From Amblyornis subalaris (Eukaryota > Chordata > Aves > Passeriformes > Ptilonorhynchidae): a DNA stretch of 64,000 bases. The position numbers and the translations under genes are program-made. The stretch lies in contig JACAXG010000061.1 of NCBI GenBank assembly GCA_018881555.1, forward strand, positions 2,666,001 through 2,730,000, in the 5' to 3' direction. Position 1 is the stretch's first letter. Every line of letters starts with the position of its first letter. The notes beneath the pieces were generated by a model. The model was not told the origin of the DNA. It ran no database searches and worked only from the letters and a program-made list of their open reading frames with translations. This document shows positions 23,906 to 36,200 of this stretch, in pieces.

Positions 23906-26087
23906 ACTTGTTCATGAAGACTGATCAGCCCTTCACTTCTGGAAAGACCGGAGTTTCAATGCAGCTCATGGTCCAAAGGATATTACTTAGGGAGAGCCAT
24001 AAGCTTACAACTATTCTACTCTGTGACAGTATTATAGCTGGTTTCAGAATAAGTTCCTGCCACAGTGATGCAAAACTGATCTTGCAGTTATATTTCTAGG
24101 AAAAATATTTTTTTGGTGTCCTTTGAGGTATTAGGACCCACAGATTCCTTAATGGCAATGAAAATGCTGATTCAGGGGATACAGTGCCTTGATGGAGATG
24201 TGTTCACGAAGATGTGGACTGGGCCTGTGTCCTGCCCTTGTGATCTAGCTTTTACAAAGAAGATGAAGTCACAGTGTTGCGCCAGTGCTTGCAATATTTG
24301 ATTGGTGGAGTTTGGGGGCGGGGTGGAGGAAGAGGAGAACTCTTCAAGTAGACTTTCAGTGTATATGCAGTTGATTCTTCTCAAAGAGGTAAGATTTCTT
24401 CATTTATAGCCATTTTTGAAACCCATGTATGTGTATACACAGACACACTACTTATGCAAATGGGGTAGATACTGAACAGAAAGGGCTAGCAGCCACCGTG
24501 TCACACAAGAGCATAGCAGTACAATATAAAAACTATAAATCTACACAGCCCTTGAAAAGTGAGGAGGCGTCTCAACAGGAATTTATGGGCTTTGAAGCAG
24601 AAATCGTTTGTCTGTCACTGGTGCTTCGTAGCAGCCCAGACTATATAGTCATAATCTTCCTGACTGGAAATAAAAATCTATGGGTGACTTTGGTAAATGT
24701 TGCAGTTGCTTCTAGAGCAGTATCTTTGTNTTGCCATCCTCACAAATTAATCTTGGTTGCTTTATTTGCGCAGCGTTTCTTTATGGCCATTGATAAGAAA
24801 AAGAAAGATAATTTTATGGAGTCAAGATTAAATTTAGACTGCTCATAATTAGTGAAAAACTTAAGATTTTAATTCATTGGGAAGATTGTATTCTGCTTGC
24901 AATTAAGTGAATTTTAAATCTAGAGTTTATAAATTGCACAGATATGCCATTATTTAAGATCCATTATTCTAGTTGCCTCTTTTTGGTAGCTTTGCCTCTT
25001 TCAGTTGCCAAATTTGAACAGTGACATGCAGAAATATTTGTTTCTCCAAAGGCACAACCAGTCTTGTTCAATTGTTCAGACTTTTGTCTCCCAAATGGCA
25101 CTAACAGTCTTTCCTCAAGATTTATCACTGCAGAATGCCAAATAAAGTGAGTTAATAAACTATCAGGTATTGCATAATTCATATTCTCCTATATTATACT
25201 GCTTGTTTAATAATAATCTGTTCTCATTCTTGTCTTTTCTAATTCATGTGTCCCTACCTGCAATAGTCATAAACGGTAATTTTCAGATATTTCCAAGCCT
25301 TCTTTGGGACTGAAATTATGAGTGTGCTTGTGGACTCTAGAATTTCCATCATATCTGTCAGTCTCTGTGTCTGCAGGACAGCAGCTGATACCTAAAAGGT
25401 CTTCTGGAAATCGTGGTCATCGATACTCTTGCCCAAACAATTGGGTGGAAGTGGCACAGTGGTATCCTGTCCCCTTGTATGTGGAGTTCGTTGGTGGTTA
25501 TGAAAGTCATCGATGGGAAATGAGAGTCCTGGCACAAACTAGCCGTCTGTTTCCTTCTCAACATCTTGCTCTAACGATGCTGAAGTGGGAATGGCTCTTC
25601 ATATCTCTGCAAAAACTTTGCTGGTTTCTTCCACTCACAAGAACAAGCACAGTTCTGGTCCAGCAAAGAGGCTTCTGACAGGCTTAAAATCTTTCTCCCC
25701 CTAAACATCTGCAAAACTCCAGTTTGAATGTTCTCTGACGCCAGGAGTGCAGAATTCCTGTCTGCAGAGCAGCCAGGATGCTCAGGCAGCGATATTACCC
25801 CACAAAGAGTGGGGGCTGTTGCTGCTCCCAGGCAATGTCTGAAATGGCTCCTGCTTTGCTTTGGACATAATCTGTAGTGATCTAGAAAACCTGTAAATCC
25901 CAAACAGATACAGGTATTTAAGCCCTCAGAAAGACTGAGCCTGAAGACAGAGTTTCCTTGCTGTGTAGCTTATATGTGTCCCTCAAATACTCTCACTGCT
26001 GTTGCAAAGTTAATTCTGTACTGGGAGCATTTTTCTGTATTTCAGAACTGAAGATCCCTCTCCAGGTGCCTGAGAGGAGGTTGCATA
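23906..26087. other. Non-coding stretch, no supported gene
   Basis: It contains a G-rich run at 24313-24330 and two longer open frames (24429-24848 and 25322-25678, plus strand) without recognisable domains or complete splice-site pairs. The second follows an acceptor-like TGTGTCTGCAG (ending 25377), but I find no matching donor. No repeat family is recognised. Confidence 0.4.
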
Positions 26088-26245
26088 TCAGAGAATCACC
26101 AAGTGGCTAAGGTTGGGAGGGAAATAACCTCTGGAGATCATCTGGTCCCACTTAAGCAGGGCCACGTGCAGGCAGCTGCCCCAGACCATGTTCAGATGGC
26201 TTTTGAATATCTCCAGGAAGGAGGATGCCACAACCTTCCTCACTT
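26088..26245 (-). mobile_element. CR1 LINE 3' fragment, minus orientation, old
   Basis: CAGAGAATCACC, AAGGTTGGGAGGGAAATAACCTC and the following CATCTGGTCCCACTTAAGCAGGGCCACGTG segment are the reverse complement of a CR1 3' end. TTGAATATCTCCAGGAAGGAGGATGCCACAACC marks the last part of the reverse-transcriptase ORF. The fragment is short and diverged, without an open frame. Confidence 0.8.
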
Positions 26246-29200
26246 GTAAATCTGCTGAAAAGAACCCTTTCTTGCCATGAACAGTGATAGAGTAGACTCA
26301 TGCAAAAATGGCAATATCTGCAAAGAGCTGAGAAAAGCTGTGAGAAAGAACATGTTTCCTAACAAGGCTGATATCTGACAAAGCACCCACAGAGAAAATT
26401 GGATGAATGGAGAAATGGGTGAGAGAAGTACTTCTTGTCTTACTGCACACAGGTTCTCAATCCAGAAAGGTGCTGAACACACCTGATTCCGATTGACATG
26501 CAACTTGCACAAAGTTGCATCTTCACCTTTGAGAACTAGGGCCCGGATTGTTTGCCTACTTTTTGTGTCAAATTGTACATTTGGGTAAAATCCGGTAAAA
26601 ATTAATCAGGATCAAACGGGCTGGTTATTCACTTTTCTGACTAAAGTGTAGTAGTGATTAACAGCTACAGACTCTTTTATTTCTTTTTACAAATTGTTTC
26701 TGTTCTCTTTGCCTTGATTCACTCTTAAGGACCCACTTGCATTTTAAGCTGTGGAAGGCCAGAGAGCAGATGCTGTCAGCTCTGAAGGCTGTTGTTACTG
26801 CATATGAATGTACTTTGAGAAACTGTCATTGCTATTAGCCTCAAACCACTGGGTTTTGTTTGGTTTTGTTTGTTTTTTTTCCCCCTGACATTTTCTATAA
26901 ATCTTTTCGTACATTTTTTTCTTGTATTTTAGGTTTGAATGGCAGCTGGTTTGATACATGTTTAATAGTTTCTCTCCCTCCCAGCGAGGGCCTAGTGATA
27001 GCTTCTGTCTAGGATTTGTTTGGAAATGCTATTACAATATAAGATATTGAGAGGTATCAAAAAACCCCTGTAGAGCTGAATTTGTATAGATGCTATTGGT
27101 CCACAGTGTGCTGCTGTGAGTGGTGTGGACAAACAGGTGTAGATTACAAGCTGTAGTAGTAAACAGCTATAAATCATACCATCAAGAAAATGGATGCCTT
27201 CAGACACAGACTCTGATATTCAGATGTGTTGGTGATTTACTGCTTTCCTAGAATCTGTGAGAATGAGGTGCTCAAAAAGGATCAAGGTTTCTTGATTTTT
27301 TACCACAAGTATGCTAGATGACGGCTTTCAAAACATCACCCTTTTCCATTGTCAAAACAAGTTATATTTCTTGTCTACTCTAGCAAAAATGAACTAAGTT
27401 GTTTGGCTTAAGTGATGGTGGCACTTAATGCTCTTTGGCAAATGAGAATAAATCTAATGCTGATAGCTGACTGCTTGATGACTCAAGAGAAATTTTGTTT
27501 ATTGGACCGTAACACAAAACTTTGAAGAAACAAAAAATATAGAGTGGTGGCTTATCTTAACCCACTCTCAGTGATTCATCAGGAGAGTTGGGATTTAGTG
27601 ACTTTCATGTAAGTAATCAAATAAGAGGCAAACTCTCCCTTATTGGGTGGCTGGCAACTTCATGCCCTGTTTTACAAAACTGTTTTAAATTCAAGTTTAT
27701 CCCCTCTAAAGCATGTTAAGCCTGAATCATTAATTTTTACAACTCACTCATCAACTCTTGCTTTGTTCTGTGTTCAAATGGAAAAAGTAGCTCAAACTTT
27801 GATAATTGTTCTCTGATCATTTTTATTTTCTGAAATTGGAAAGTATTTTTTTCCTCTGGCTTTTTGCTTGAATTATCTGCTATGCATATCCTGTGGACCT
27901 CACCATGTGGAGATCTTAAAGCCCTGAAATGTGATAAAAATAAAATCTTAAACTTCATTTGCATATTCTCTATCTGTTCCTTTCACATAAGAACCAAAAC
28001 AATACTTATTCCCACCAGGCCTCCAAAATTGTTCTTACATGGGACTACTTACAAAGTGCCTGTATTCCTATAGTGTCTATTTCTTGGACCTTTCCCTCCT
28101 TGGAGTGAACTTCATCCCATTTAATACACCTCCAGAGTTGTTCCCTGAGCACTGAGAAAGACCTTTGAGAGAAAAAATTTTGTAAATAATCTGTGGTTTA
28201 GATGTCCCACAGTGACTGTCCCTCATTTTGTAGATGTTATAATTGTGTCTGTGTTGTGAGATGGTCAACCCGCACAGAGCCAGGTGGTTGAAACACCTGT
28301 GATTCAAACTACAGTTTTCTTCCAACTTCTGGTGTTTGTCTTCTGTCTGTATATGAAGATTTAAAAAAAATTTGTCTGTTGACCAGAAGAGACTCCTGGT
28401 ATTCAGGCAGGACCTCAAGAGATTTTGGGTTGGAAAACAGTAATCATTAATTAATGAGCTGGTGACAAACTGATAATATTTTTATAATAAAGGCAATTCA
28501 GATAACAGTTTTTTTTGTCTCCTGACATTAATCTCACATACTTGTATTTGGGTAACTTGTGCTGAATATCCCAGTTACATCAAACTAGGTAAACCAGAGA
28601 AAGCAGACTGTGAAAGACCAAGGAAAACTTATTCATTGTGCTGAATGTGGTCCTAAGAGAAATGTTCTCAAGAGAAGCTGTACCAAAANGAAAGGAAGAT
28701 TTGTGCTTTTGCGTTGTCTAGGAACAGTGATTTATTTCAAGGATTGATCTATAGGGAACTAGGTAATTTTGAGTATCATCACTATGGATGGATGATAGAG
28801 CAGTGGAGATTGAATAGGACTTCTTGAGGACATCGTCAGGTGGAAGTTGGAGCTCTGTCCTCCTACTACCTGGGTAGATGCCCCTGGCTGTTCCAGAAAC
28901 ACATGTGTTGGAGCAAAACATATCACAAACTGACATGCCTGGGAGCTGGGGCCTCATGAGAAATACAGGGATTCATTTCAGGGTGCAGTTTGCTGACGGG
29001 TTAAGTTCATCTAAGTCTGTGCCACCTCTGAACCGGCCACTGCTGCCCTTTGTCTGCCTACTGGTTTCTGCTCCCTTCCCTGTGCCAGCACTGACTTGTG
29101 GGCAGCTGTGCAGTGAACTGAATCTGTTTTCAGTCAGCAACCTTATTTTTCAGGGTTAATTTTCAACTGTGCATCAGCTTGTGGATCTAAGCAGTCAGAT

Positions 29201-29700
29201 GTTTGTGTGAGCCCAGCCCCTGGCACAAGGCATGAACAAGTGGGTGTGCACAGCTCTACCCCTCTTGGAGAGAATTTGGGTTTAGATCATCTTCATCCAA
29301 CTGTGAAAGTGCACCAGCAGCAGATAGACAGATGTGCTGGACTGAGGAGCTTGACAGGTAATGAACATGTTTGTTTGGATCTGCCTTGTTAACTTCAGCA
29401 GCACCGCTCGTTGTGAGAACACTTACGTCATGTGGGAGAAAGAGAGGGAACAGACAGTACCACTCAAAATAGCCCTTACATATTAAGACTGTAAGCTGTA
29501 TTTATTCCCCTCTGAACACCCCTCCTATAGTGTTGGAAAGCTCTTTTTCCCTCAATTAGCTTTGCTATGGAGTGTTTTTTGACTGTTTTTACTGTCATCA
29601 GGGGGGAAATCCAACATTTGGGCCATTCTAGTAACAAGCTTTAGTTATAATTATTATGAGTGAATTTAACCAAGTCACAATTAAGCTTTGATTAGTCTCG
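26246..29700. other. Non-coding stretch, no supported gene
   Basis: AT-leaning sequence with T-rich runs (about 26855-26885). The open frames of 70-113 codons on both strands have no recognisable motif. No RNA gene or repeat family is supported. Confidence 0.45.
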
Positions 29701-29775
29701 TTATATGATATTTTTAATATCATATAAGTACATAGCTTTTAATTTATTATTTTTTTTAATATCATATAAAGTACA
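29701..29775. repeat. AT-rich hairpin plus direct repeat
   Basis: TTATATGATATT (29701-29712) and AATATCATATAA (29716-29727) form a perfect 12-bp stem around a 3-base loop. The right arm with its flank, TTTTTAATATCATATAAGTAC, recurs almost exactly at about 29753-29774. This could be a cruciform-prone AT sequence or the remains of a small duplication. It has no known function. Confidence 0.75.
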
Positions 29776-31479
29776 AACTTTGGTACTTTGCATTTTGGCT
29801 TTCTTCTTAACTTGTTAATTTAAAGAGAAAAAGTTGCATCTGTAAGTATTGGAATGTCTCCAGTGTCCTTTGCCATGCTTCTCTACCAAAGTTCACTGAA
29901 GCTGATGCTGTTAAAATTGGGGCTTTTTTTGCTTCTTTGTCTTGAAGTCCAAATGCTATTTGCTGGGAAACATCTCATCAAAAGACCCTTGAAATAGAAG
30001 CATTTTCTTAACATCCTTTTCCTGTCTCTCCATGTGTGTGCACATGGCCAAATGGGGTAGTTTGCATGGCTGTGCATTCTTCACTAAAAAACAAGTGATG
30101 ATGGATTTGAAGCGTTTTGCAAAGTGTATGTTCACAAATGGGCTACATACATAGTGACAGTTGCTTGGAGCTAGAAGCAGCCGTAAGTGAGTTAGGGAGT
30201 AGGGATGTTNGACTCCAGCGTACTGAGATGTGTATGCTGAGCAACCTGGGAAGTGGATAAAAGGGACAGTGACTCTGCCTTTGCTGGGACTTTACCCTAA
30301 GATAAAGAGCAAACCCACATTTGAATTGCATTTTTCTGTGTGTTCTTATGTTCCGTTTGTTCCAACACATGTGACTGTCTAGAGCAGGCCCAATACTGCA
30401 GTTTGAGGTTCTGCAGAGATGATGTGTGGAAGGCGTGATGGGCCCCATCAGGACCTGTCTTGTTTAATGCGGAACAGACAGAAGGTTTTCTTATGGTAGT
30501 GTATACACCTAAGCAGATCTACATGACATGAAACTAGGTGGCCAGTCACCAGGGCTAAAATACTTACATTTAGATCATTCTTGAATGCCTGACTTCTAGG
30601 CATAAATCCAGAGGTTTCTTTCAGCAAAAAGATTCCTCTCCCAGTAAGCATTAGAAATGTCTTCATCTTTACTATCTACAAAAAAAAAACTCAAAGGAAA
30701 AAAAAGAAAATGAAAGGAAAGATTTGTTTGAAATTAAACTATTCATGAATTTGATGAAGCTGGAAACTGCGCATCTTAGTTTGCCATTTTTATGAATATT
30801 TAGGGTCCTTCCACTAAGCTTAGTATTATGAATTTGAAAATTAGCTGATATTTAAGAGTAAAAGAAAAAGTGCTCAGGTTCTGAAATGCTGCATACCCAT
30901 GAATTGAACAATGTAGTGGTAATGCTTGTCATCATAACTTTTTATACTACAAGAATGAGCAGTCTCGAATTGGTCTGTGGAGGCTGCAAATGAACCAAAA
31001 GAGATCCCTCCTTACACAGTATCTGGCCAACAGCGAAAATGCCTATTACAGAAGGCTTTTTTCCCAAAGGTTTATATGTGCCAAAATATAGAAACAGTAA
31101 AAGAAGAAAAATCCTTTGCCTGCTAAGCAGTAGATCATATTTTTGTTTGAGGATGTGCCCAAACTTCAGGCTGTTTGAAGCAGGGAAGTTGCACTGGGGG
31201 AGGTATCCTGACATACTTGCCCAGTACTTGCTCTATCAGAGGCATCTGCTGCCTGTTGCTGTGGGAGTCTGGATGTGGGGTAGGCAGCTCCTCTGTCACA
31301 TTCAAGGGACTGTTCTTATTAAATATAGCTGTTCCAACACAAGGTTACAAACCTAGCTAACGTNGCTCATATGCTGCAAGCTTTAAGAAGCGACAGCCCC
31401 CAAAATGTGTCCTCCTTCAGAAGCTGTTTGATAGCAGAAGCAAGCAATTTTTCTGTAGGTGTTTGTAATGCTGCTGTGA
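29776..31479. other. Non-coding stretch, no supported gene
   Basis: It contains an A-rich stretch at 30679-30720. No exon, repeat family or RNA gene is recognised. Confidence 0.45.
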
Positions 31480-31539
31480 CAGGTAGAATTTGTTGACAGG
31501 TAGAATTCTACCTGCTGTACGGGTAGAATTTGTTACTGG
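31480..31539. repeat. Three-copy GGTAGAATT repeat with an 18-bp perfect palindrome
   Basis: Three irregular units begin CAGGTAGAATTTG (31480), CAGGTAGAATTCTACC (31497) and CGGGTAGAATTTG (31520). The middle unit contains the perfect palindrome CAGGTAGAATTCTACCTG at 31497-31514. The arrangement looks like local slippage or template-switching. Confidence 0.8.
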
Positions 31540-32538
31540 CTGTCCCTGTCCTGCAAAATATTTTGCAGTTGAAGTTTTGTCAGAAAAATTTCTGATCAGC
31601 TGAAGACCAGACAGTTTATAGAATGTAGTGTTACTGTCCTGCAGCATTGCTAGATTTGGTTTCCCTTTTTAAGGTTAAGGATGAAATGCAAATGTGGTAG
31701 GGTTTAGTAGTTTTTGGGGTGGAAGATAAAGCACTGAAAAAACAAGAAGTTAAAGAAAGTCTGCACTGGAGAGACAAGACTGTAATGAGGGCAGGATGGG
31801 ACTGAGAGTCGCTGTCTTTTTAGATCGGCTGGAGAGTTTGCTCCAGAACAGAAACTAACAACAACAAAACTGTCAAATTTGAAGCTGTGTTTGCTTTATA
31901 AAGTGGCAGAAAACAGCTGAGAGGCAAGAGAACTGCATTCATAGAGGCAGGCTCATTATGGAAAGGAAATAAAAGATTAAGTAAGCCACTGCTGATTCTC
32001 ATTGCTTTGGGTGATTCAAAATCCAAGATCTCCACAGTTTATACTCTGTAATCCTGCCCTCCCCTTTCCTTCGTGCCTCTTGAAATTGTTATTGAACGTG
32101 CTAGGTGAAGATTTTATTTAGACTCCTCCTGAGATTGAAATGTGTTGACAAGCTGTATGTGTCAAGAATGCTTACATATGCTGTTGCCTAATAATACCNC
32201 CAGCTCAGAAACACCGCAAAGCTGTTTTGTAGGGCTTGCAGCTCACATAGAAGACTTGAATGACATTGCTCACTGCAAAATTGTTGGCATCTCTCCGCAA
32301 GAGTGACTAGTTGCCTGTGCTATAGCCAAAATTGAACCACATCACATATTTCCAAAACAATTTACAGACCTAGGNTTTGGGTGTTTATTCTTGTATTTGA
32401 GAGCTTGAACATTTTTTTCTTTTCTTTTGCATGTTTGTTTTTCTCTTTTTTTTTTTTAAGATAGGATGGCATTTTCATAAGAGAGATGCTTGCTCTGCAA
32501 AGTTTGTTCTTTTTTTATTTTTATTTTCTTCAATATAG
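31540..32538. other. Non-coding stretch ending in a T-rich splice-acceptor-like tract
   Basis: No gene or mobile element is recognised up to the T-rich region (32412-32535). That region ends in TTCTTCAATATAG and could act as an acceptor for the exon-like interval that follows. Confidence 0.4.
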
Positions 32539-32684
32539 AACTATTGTGCAGCAAGGGACTGCAAATCCAGCCAGAATCATCATCACCAAAGCAGCCTGGA
32601 ATTGAAGAAGAATATAGACTCCAAGAGATAAACCCACTGCTTCTACTATTTCAGTCTGCACACTGGCTTGTGCTTGCCAATTAC
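32539..32684 (+). CDS. Exon-like open interval with good splice signals, unrecognised
   Basis: A strong pyrimidine tract ending CAATATAG precedes it and TAC|GTGAGT follows it (donor GT at 32685-32686). The interval is 146 bases. The plus frame is open throughout and reads LLCSKGLQIQPESSSPKQPG, then an acidic stretch, then hydrophobic LLLLFQSAHWLVLANY up to the donor, which it meets in phase 0. I recognise no domain. The minus strand is also open here (32530-32757), which weakens the argument. It may be an exon of an unknown gene or lncRNA, a cryptic exon, or chance. Confidence 0.2.
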
Positions 32685-33159
32685 GTGAGTGGAATTCAGG
32701 GAAAACAACTTTCCCTTGACGTTTTTGGAAGTCAAGAACGATTGCTGCAAATAGCAATTAAGTGCATTATCTCTTAATTGCAAACAGCACAGAAAAGGGT
32801 TGAATTAATGGGGAAAGGGGTCCTTTAAATGTCTTTTGACCCCAGACCTTTAAGTTGCACTGTAGGCACAGGGGACCTCCACCCTGCAGAGCTTTGTGGG
32901 GCTGGGGCCTTCCTTTGAAGCATTCCCTGTAGCATTTTTTCTTAGTTCAGTGAGATATGTGAAACCCGATCCCATGGCCAAGCAGACCCAGCATTTTTGT
33001 TACTCCCTGCTCCTGGTGATGTCTGTTGGAAGCAGTAATGGAATATCCTCGCTTCACAGTGCTTGGGGTACTGGTGGTGCTGGCAGCCCAGCACTCCCTT
33101 GGCCTTTCTGGGGCATTGGGCCAGATGCTGGTTTTGGGGCACTGCCAAAAGCCTTTCCA
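32685..33159. other. Non-coding stretch without recognised features
   Basis: Overlapping short frames on both strands around 32,900-33,180 are mutual shadows. Nothing else is recognised. Confidence 0.4.
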
Positions 33160-33298
33160 CAAAATCACAGTGTCATTTAGGTTGGAAAAGACCTCAGATC
33201 ATCACATCCAATCTTTGACTGAACACCCTCTTGTCAACTGGACCATGGCATGAAGTGCCACACACAGTCATTTCTTGAACACTTTTAGGAGGGGGTGA
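33160..33298 (-). mobile_element. CR1 LINE 3' fragment, minus orientation
   Basis: AAAATCACAGTGTCATTTAG, GGTTGGAAAAGACCTCAGAT and CATCACATCCAATC, followed by GAACACCCTC, AAGTGCCACACACA and TTGAACACTTTTAGGAGGG, are the reverse complement of the terminal 140 bases of a CR1 element. The copy has no open frame and is clearly diverged. Confidence 0.85.
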
Positions 33299-36200
33299 AG
33301 TGCTTCAAATTACTCCAGTACTCTTCCGATTTTTTTATTATTATTCTGTTCCTTTTCTTAAACTCAGTGGAGAAACCTAAAAGGCTGATGTTTCAGATGA
33401 GACGAGTCTGTCAGATGAGACTACTACTACTACTCCACTGTCACCTGCGTATTTTGTCCTTGACTCCATATGCTCTGGTTTAGAAAAATCCTAGGAAAAA
33501 AATCTCTTTTAGTGTGGCTGTGGCTTGAGATTAAGAAGGACCTGATGCACATGTGTCATCATCAAAATGGGATTCAATGTAAGGAAAAGCAATCTTTAAA
33601 TGAGCATATAATAATTTATTTATCAAATTATTAATAGATTTATAGCAGCATTACGTAATATCAAGCTATATATTTGGCCTTGAGGAACACAAACATTAGA
33701 TGGTGTCTGACTGCAGCGGTGTTTTGATGTGCCTTTTTCATTTACTTCACTCTGCTGTTCCATAATTTAAAAAACAAAACCAGAAAGGCTTTGTCTGAAT
33801 AAATGCACTCTGCATGGTTAATCTGCCCTGTTTGCTCCTCAGGCATCTTGGCATCACTGGCAAATTGAGCTTTATAGTGGTAGTAGTGGGATTTTGAAGC
33901 AGAGAGGAGAGAAAGGAGGAAGACCTCAGCCTTGCCACCTGCTTTGTGTGCCCCTGCACAGGTACCAAAACTCACTTATGGGCTGAGAGGAATTGGCTTA
34001 TCTCCTCCCAGGCTCCAGGGAAACCTTGTCTTCTCTAGCATCCTACCAAGTCTGACTTTGTCTTTTTAACATCATCAGTAAGAAAGTGGCTATGAAAATT
34101 TCAGGCAAGTTTAAATCCTCATGCTGTGCAGGGGACAAAACATGGGAAAACTCACCACAAAAAAAAGTATTTTCTAAATATATATTTTGACATCAGGATC
34201 CTGTCCCTTTTACCTGAACAGATATTGACCATTATTATTCCAAAATAGCTTTTTTCCACAGGATTATCAAGTGATGTGGTTTTGGGTGTGCTAGTTTGTG
34301 TTGAGAAGATGATCAAATGGAATAATGTAGCTGTTCTACCACTGATTACATACCTGGAGGATTTTATATTTCTGTGCACTTTTTGTCAGGATTAAATCTT
34401 TTAAAACCTGTTTGGTACTCTAGTTGCCTAGTTGCATGATGCTAAATTTCATCTCATTGCCATCTGATTATTGGTAAGCCAGAGGGGGGAACTGGCATAT
34501 CAACTGTACTGCAAAATTTATATAATTTTTTGGACTTGGAAAAGAAATAATCCGTTAAATTACTTCCCTAGAAACAGTAAATATAGCTCTCAAATTGCAC
34601 CCCCTATATCCTAAATTGTATTCAAAGCCTGGCATTACAAAATAGAGGGAGAAAAGGGGTTGTTTTATGAATGTAGCATTAACAAAAATGATAGGAAACA
34701 TGTTGGGCAGATGAGGAGTAGCGGTTGCACTTCCTGTCCTATAAAGGAAAGGAAGCTATTTCTCTCTATTTCTTTTATCATATAATCAGACTTTATACTT
34801 TTTAGTTTGAGACGTTGGTAGGAGTTTATTACATTTATAGCAGTCAATGCATTTTTCCCCTATTTTCTTGTTTGAAAATGGCTTCTTTGTAGAACATCTC
34901 ACCTGTCTGAATTTCTTTAAATAAATGTAATATAGGCAGTTCAAGACACAGCTGACAATGGATGTTAGATAATATCTTGGATACTGCAGCATAAATTGTA
35001 AGATGACTATATTCTGTCATGATGAATATTAGATAATGATACCTTGTCCCTATAAGAATAACTTATCTTATTATTCAGAATGATCTTATGAGCTCTTCAG
35101 GTTCATGGGAAATAACTTAGTAGAAACCATAAACTATTCAGATTTTGCTGAATATTCTAATCACACTTGCATCATTCTTAATTATGAAGTTGAGGGACCG
35201 CCAAAAAAGAGGCAGAGGCAGCATATAAAAGCTTCCCACTAACTCTGTACTGTTGGAGGGCTGGCACTCTGAGTGCCCTTCTGTTGTAAGGTTGCTTGGA
35301 TATTTTCTGTTCCCAGTGTTCTCCCTAGCACAGCTCTTCCATATCTTCCACATTGTCACTGCCCAGCTGTAGATTCTAAGAAGGTTTTTCTCATGGATTT
35401 GCTGCTTAGCGTGAATCAACAAAGCTGCTGGCCTCAGGGACGCAGCAGGGCTCAGTTCTCCCCATAGGATGGGTTAAAAATGCTCTGTCAGAACCAGCTC
35501 TGGCTGAAAGCTGTGGTATTTCCTGGTGGCTACAGCGCTCTGCTGTCTCCTCTAGATGTCGGAGTGACCAACAGTACTTTATCCTCCATGGAGCAGCTTG
35601 GCCATGGGGCTCTCATGGGAGGTCCATGTGTGTCTGGAATGATTATTTGACAAGAGGATGCTGTTGGTAGAGTAGGAGCACTGCGCACCAAACTGAANGC
35701 CTTGAGAAGCATTTATAGACCTGTAAGACAGATCCTTTAGATCTGAAATGTTCTAATTCTAGACTGGAAGGCTAACATTTTTCATAGGAGAATAGGAGCC
35801 CTACCATTTAAAGACTACTGGTTTTGACTCAGATTACAGGATGATTGCACAGATAAACCCCAATTCTACCAATTATTTTCACAAGGGTCTCTGAAGAAAC
35901 ATATTCCATAAAGGTGCTGCTTTTCTAAGTGTGAGTAATGTGTCACCTGGGGAGACACTGAAATACAAAATGCATTCCACCCTGTGTTTTCTCCTTGATA
36001 GCTCAGAGGGTTAGCACAGAAGATGGCACGCTGGGAAGGACAAATGCATGTGTGCAAAAGGAGACACCAATAAGGGCCTGCAGTCTTACAGGTTCCAGAT
36101 AATCACATCTTTGTGTTTTATAGTGGGATGTGTTCAGAGACAACATAATGTGCATTATTGGACGGGTGGGTTTTTACCTTGGACACAAACAAGAGCCTCC

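Noticed and set aside
25322..25678. 118-codon frame following an acceptor-like CTGCAG.
   Set aside because: No donor site or terminal structure could be found, and the translation resembles no family I know.
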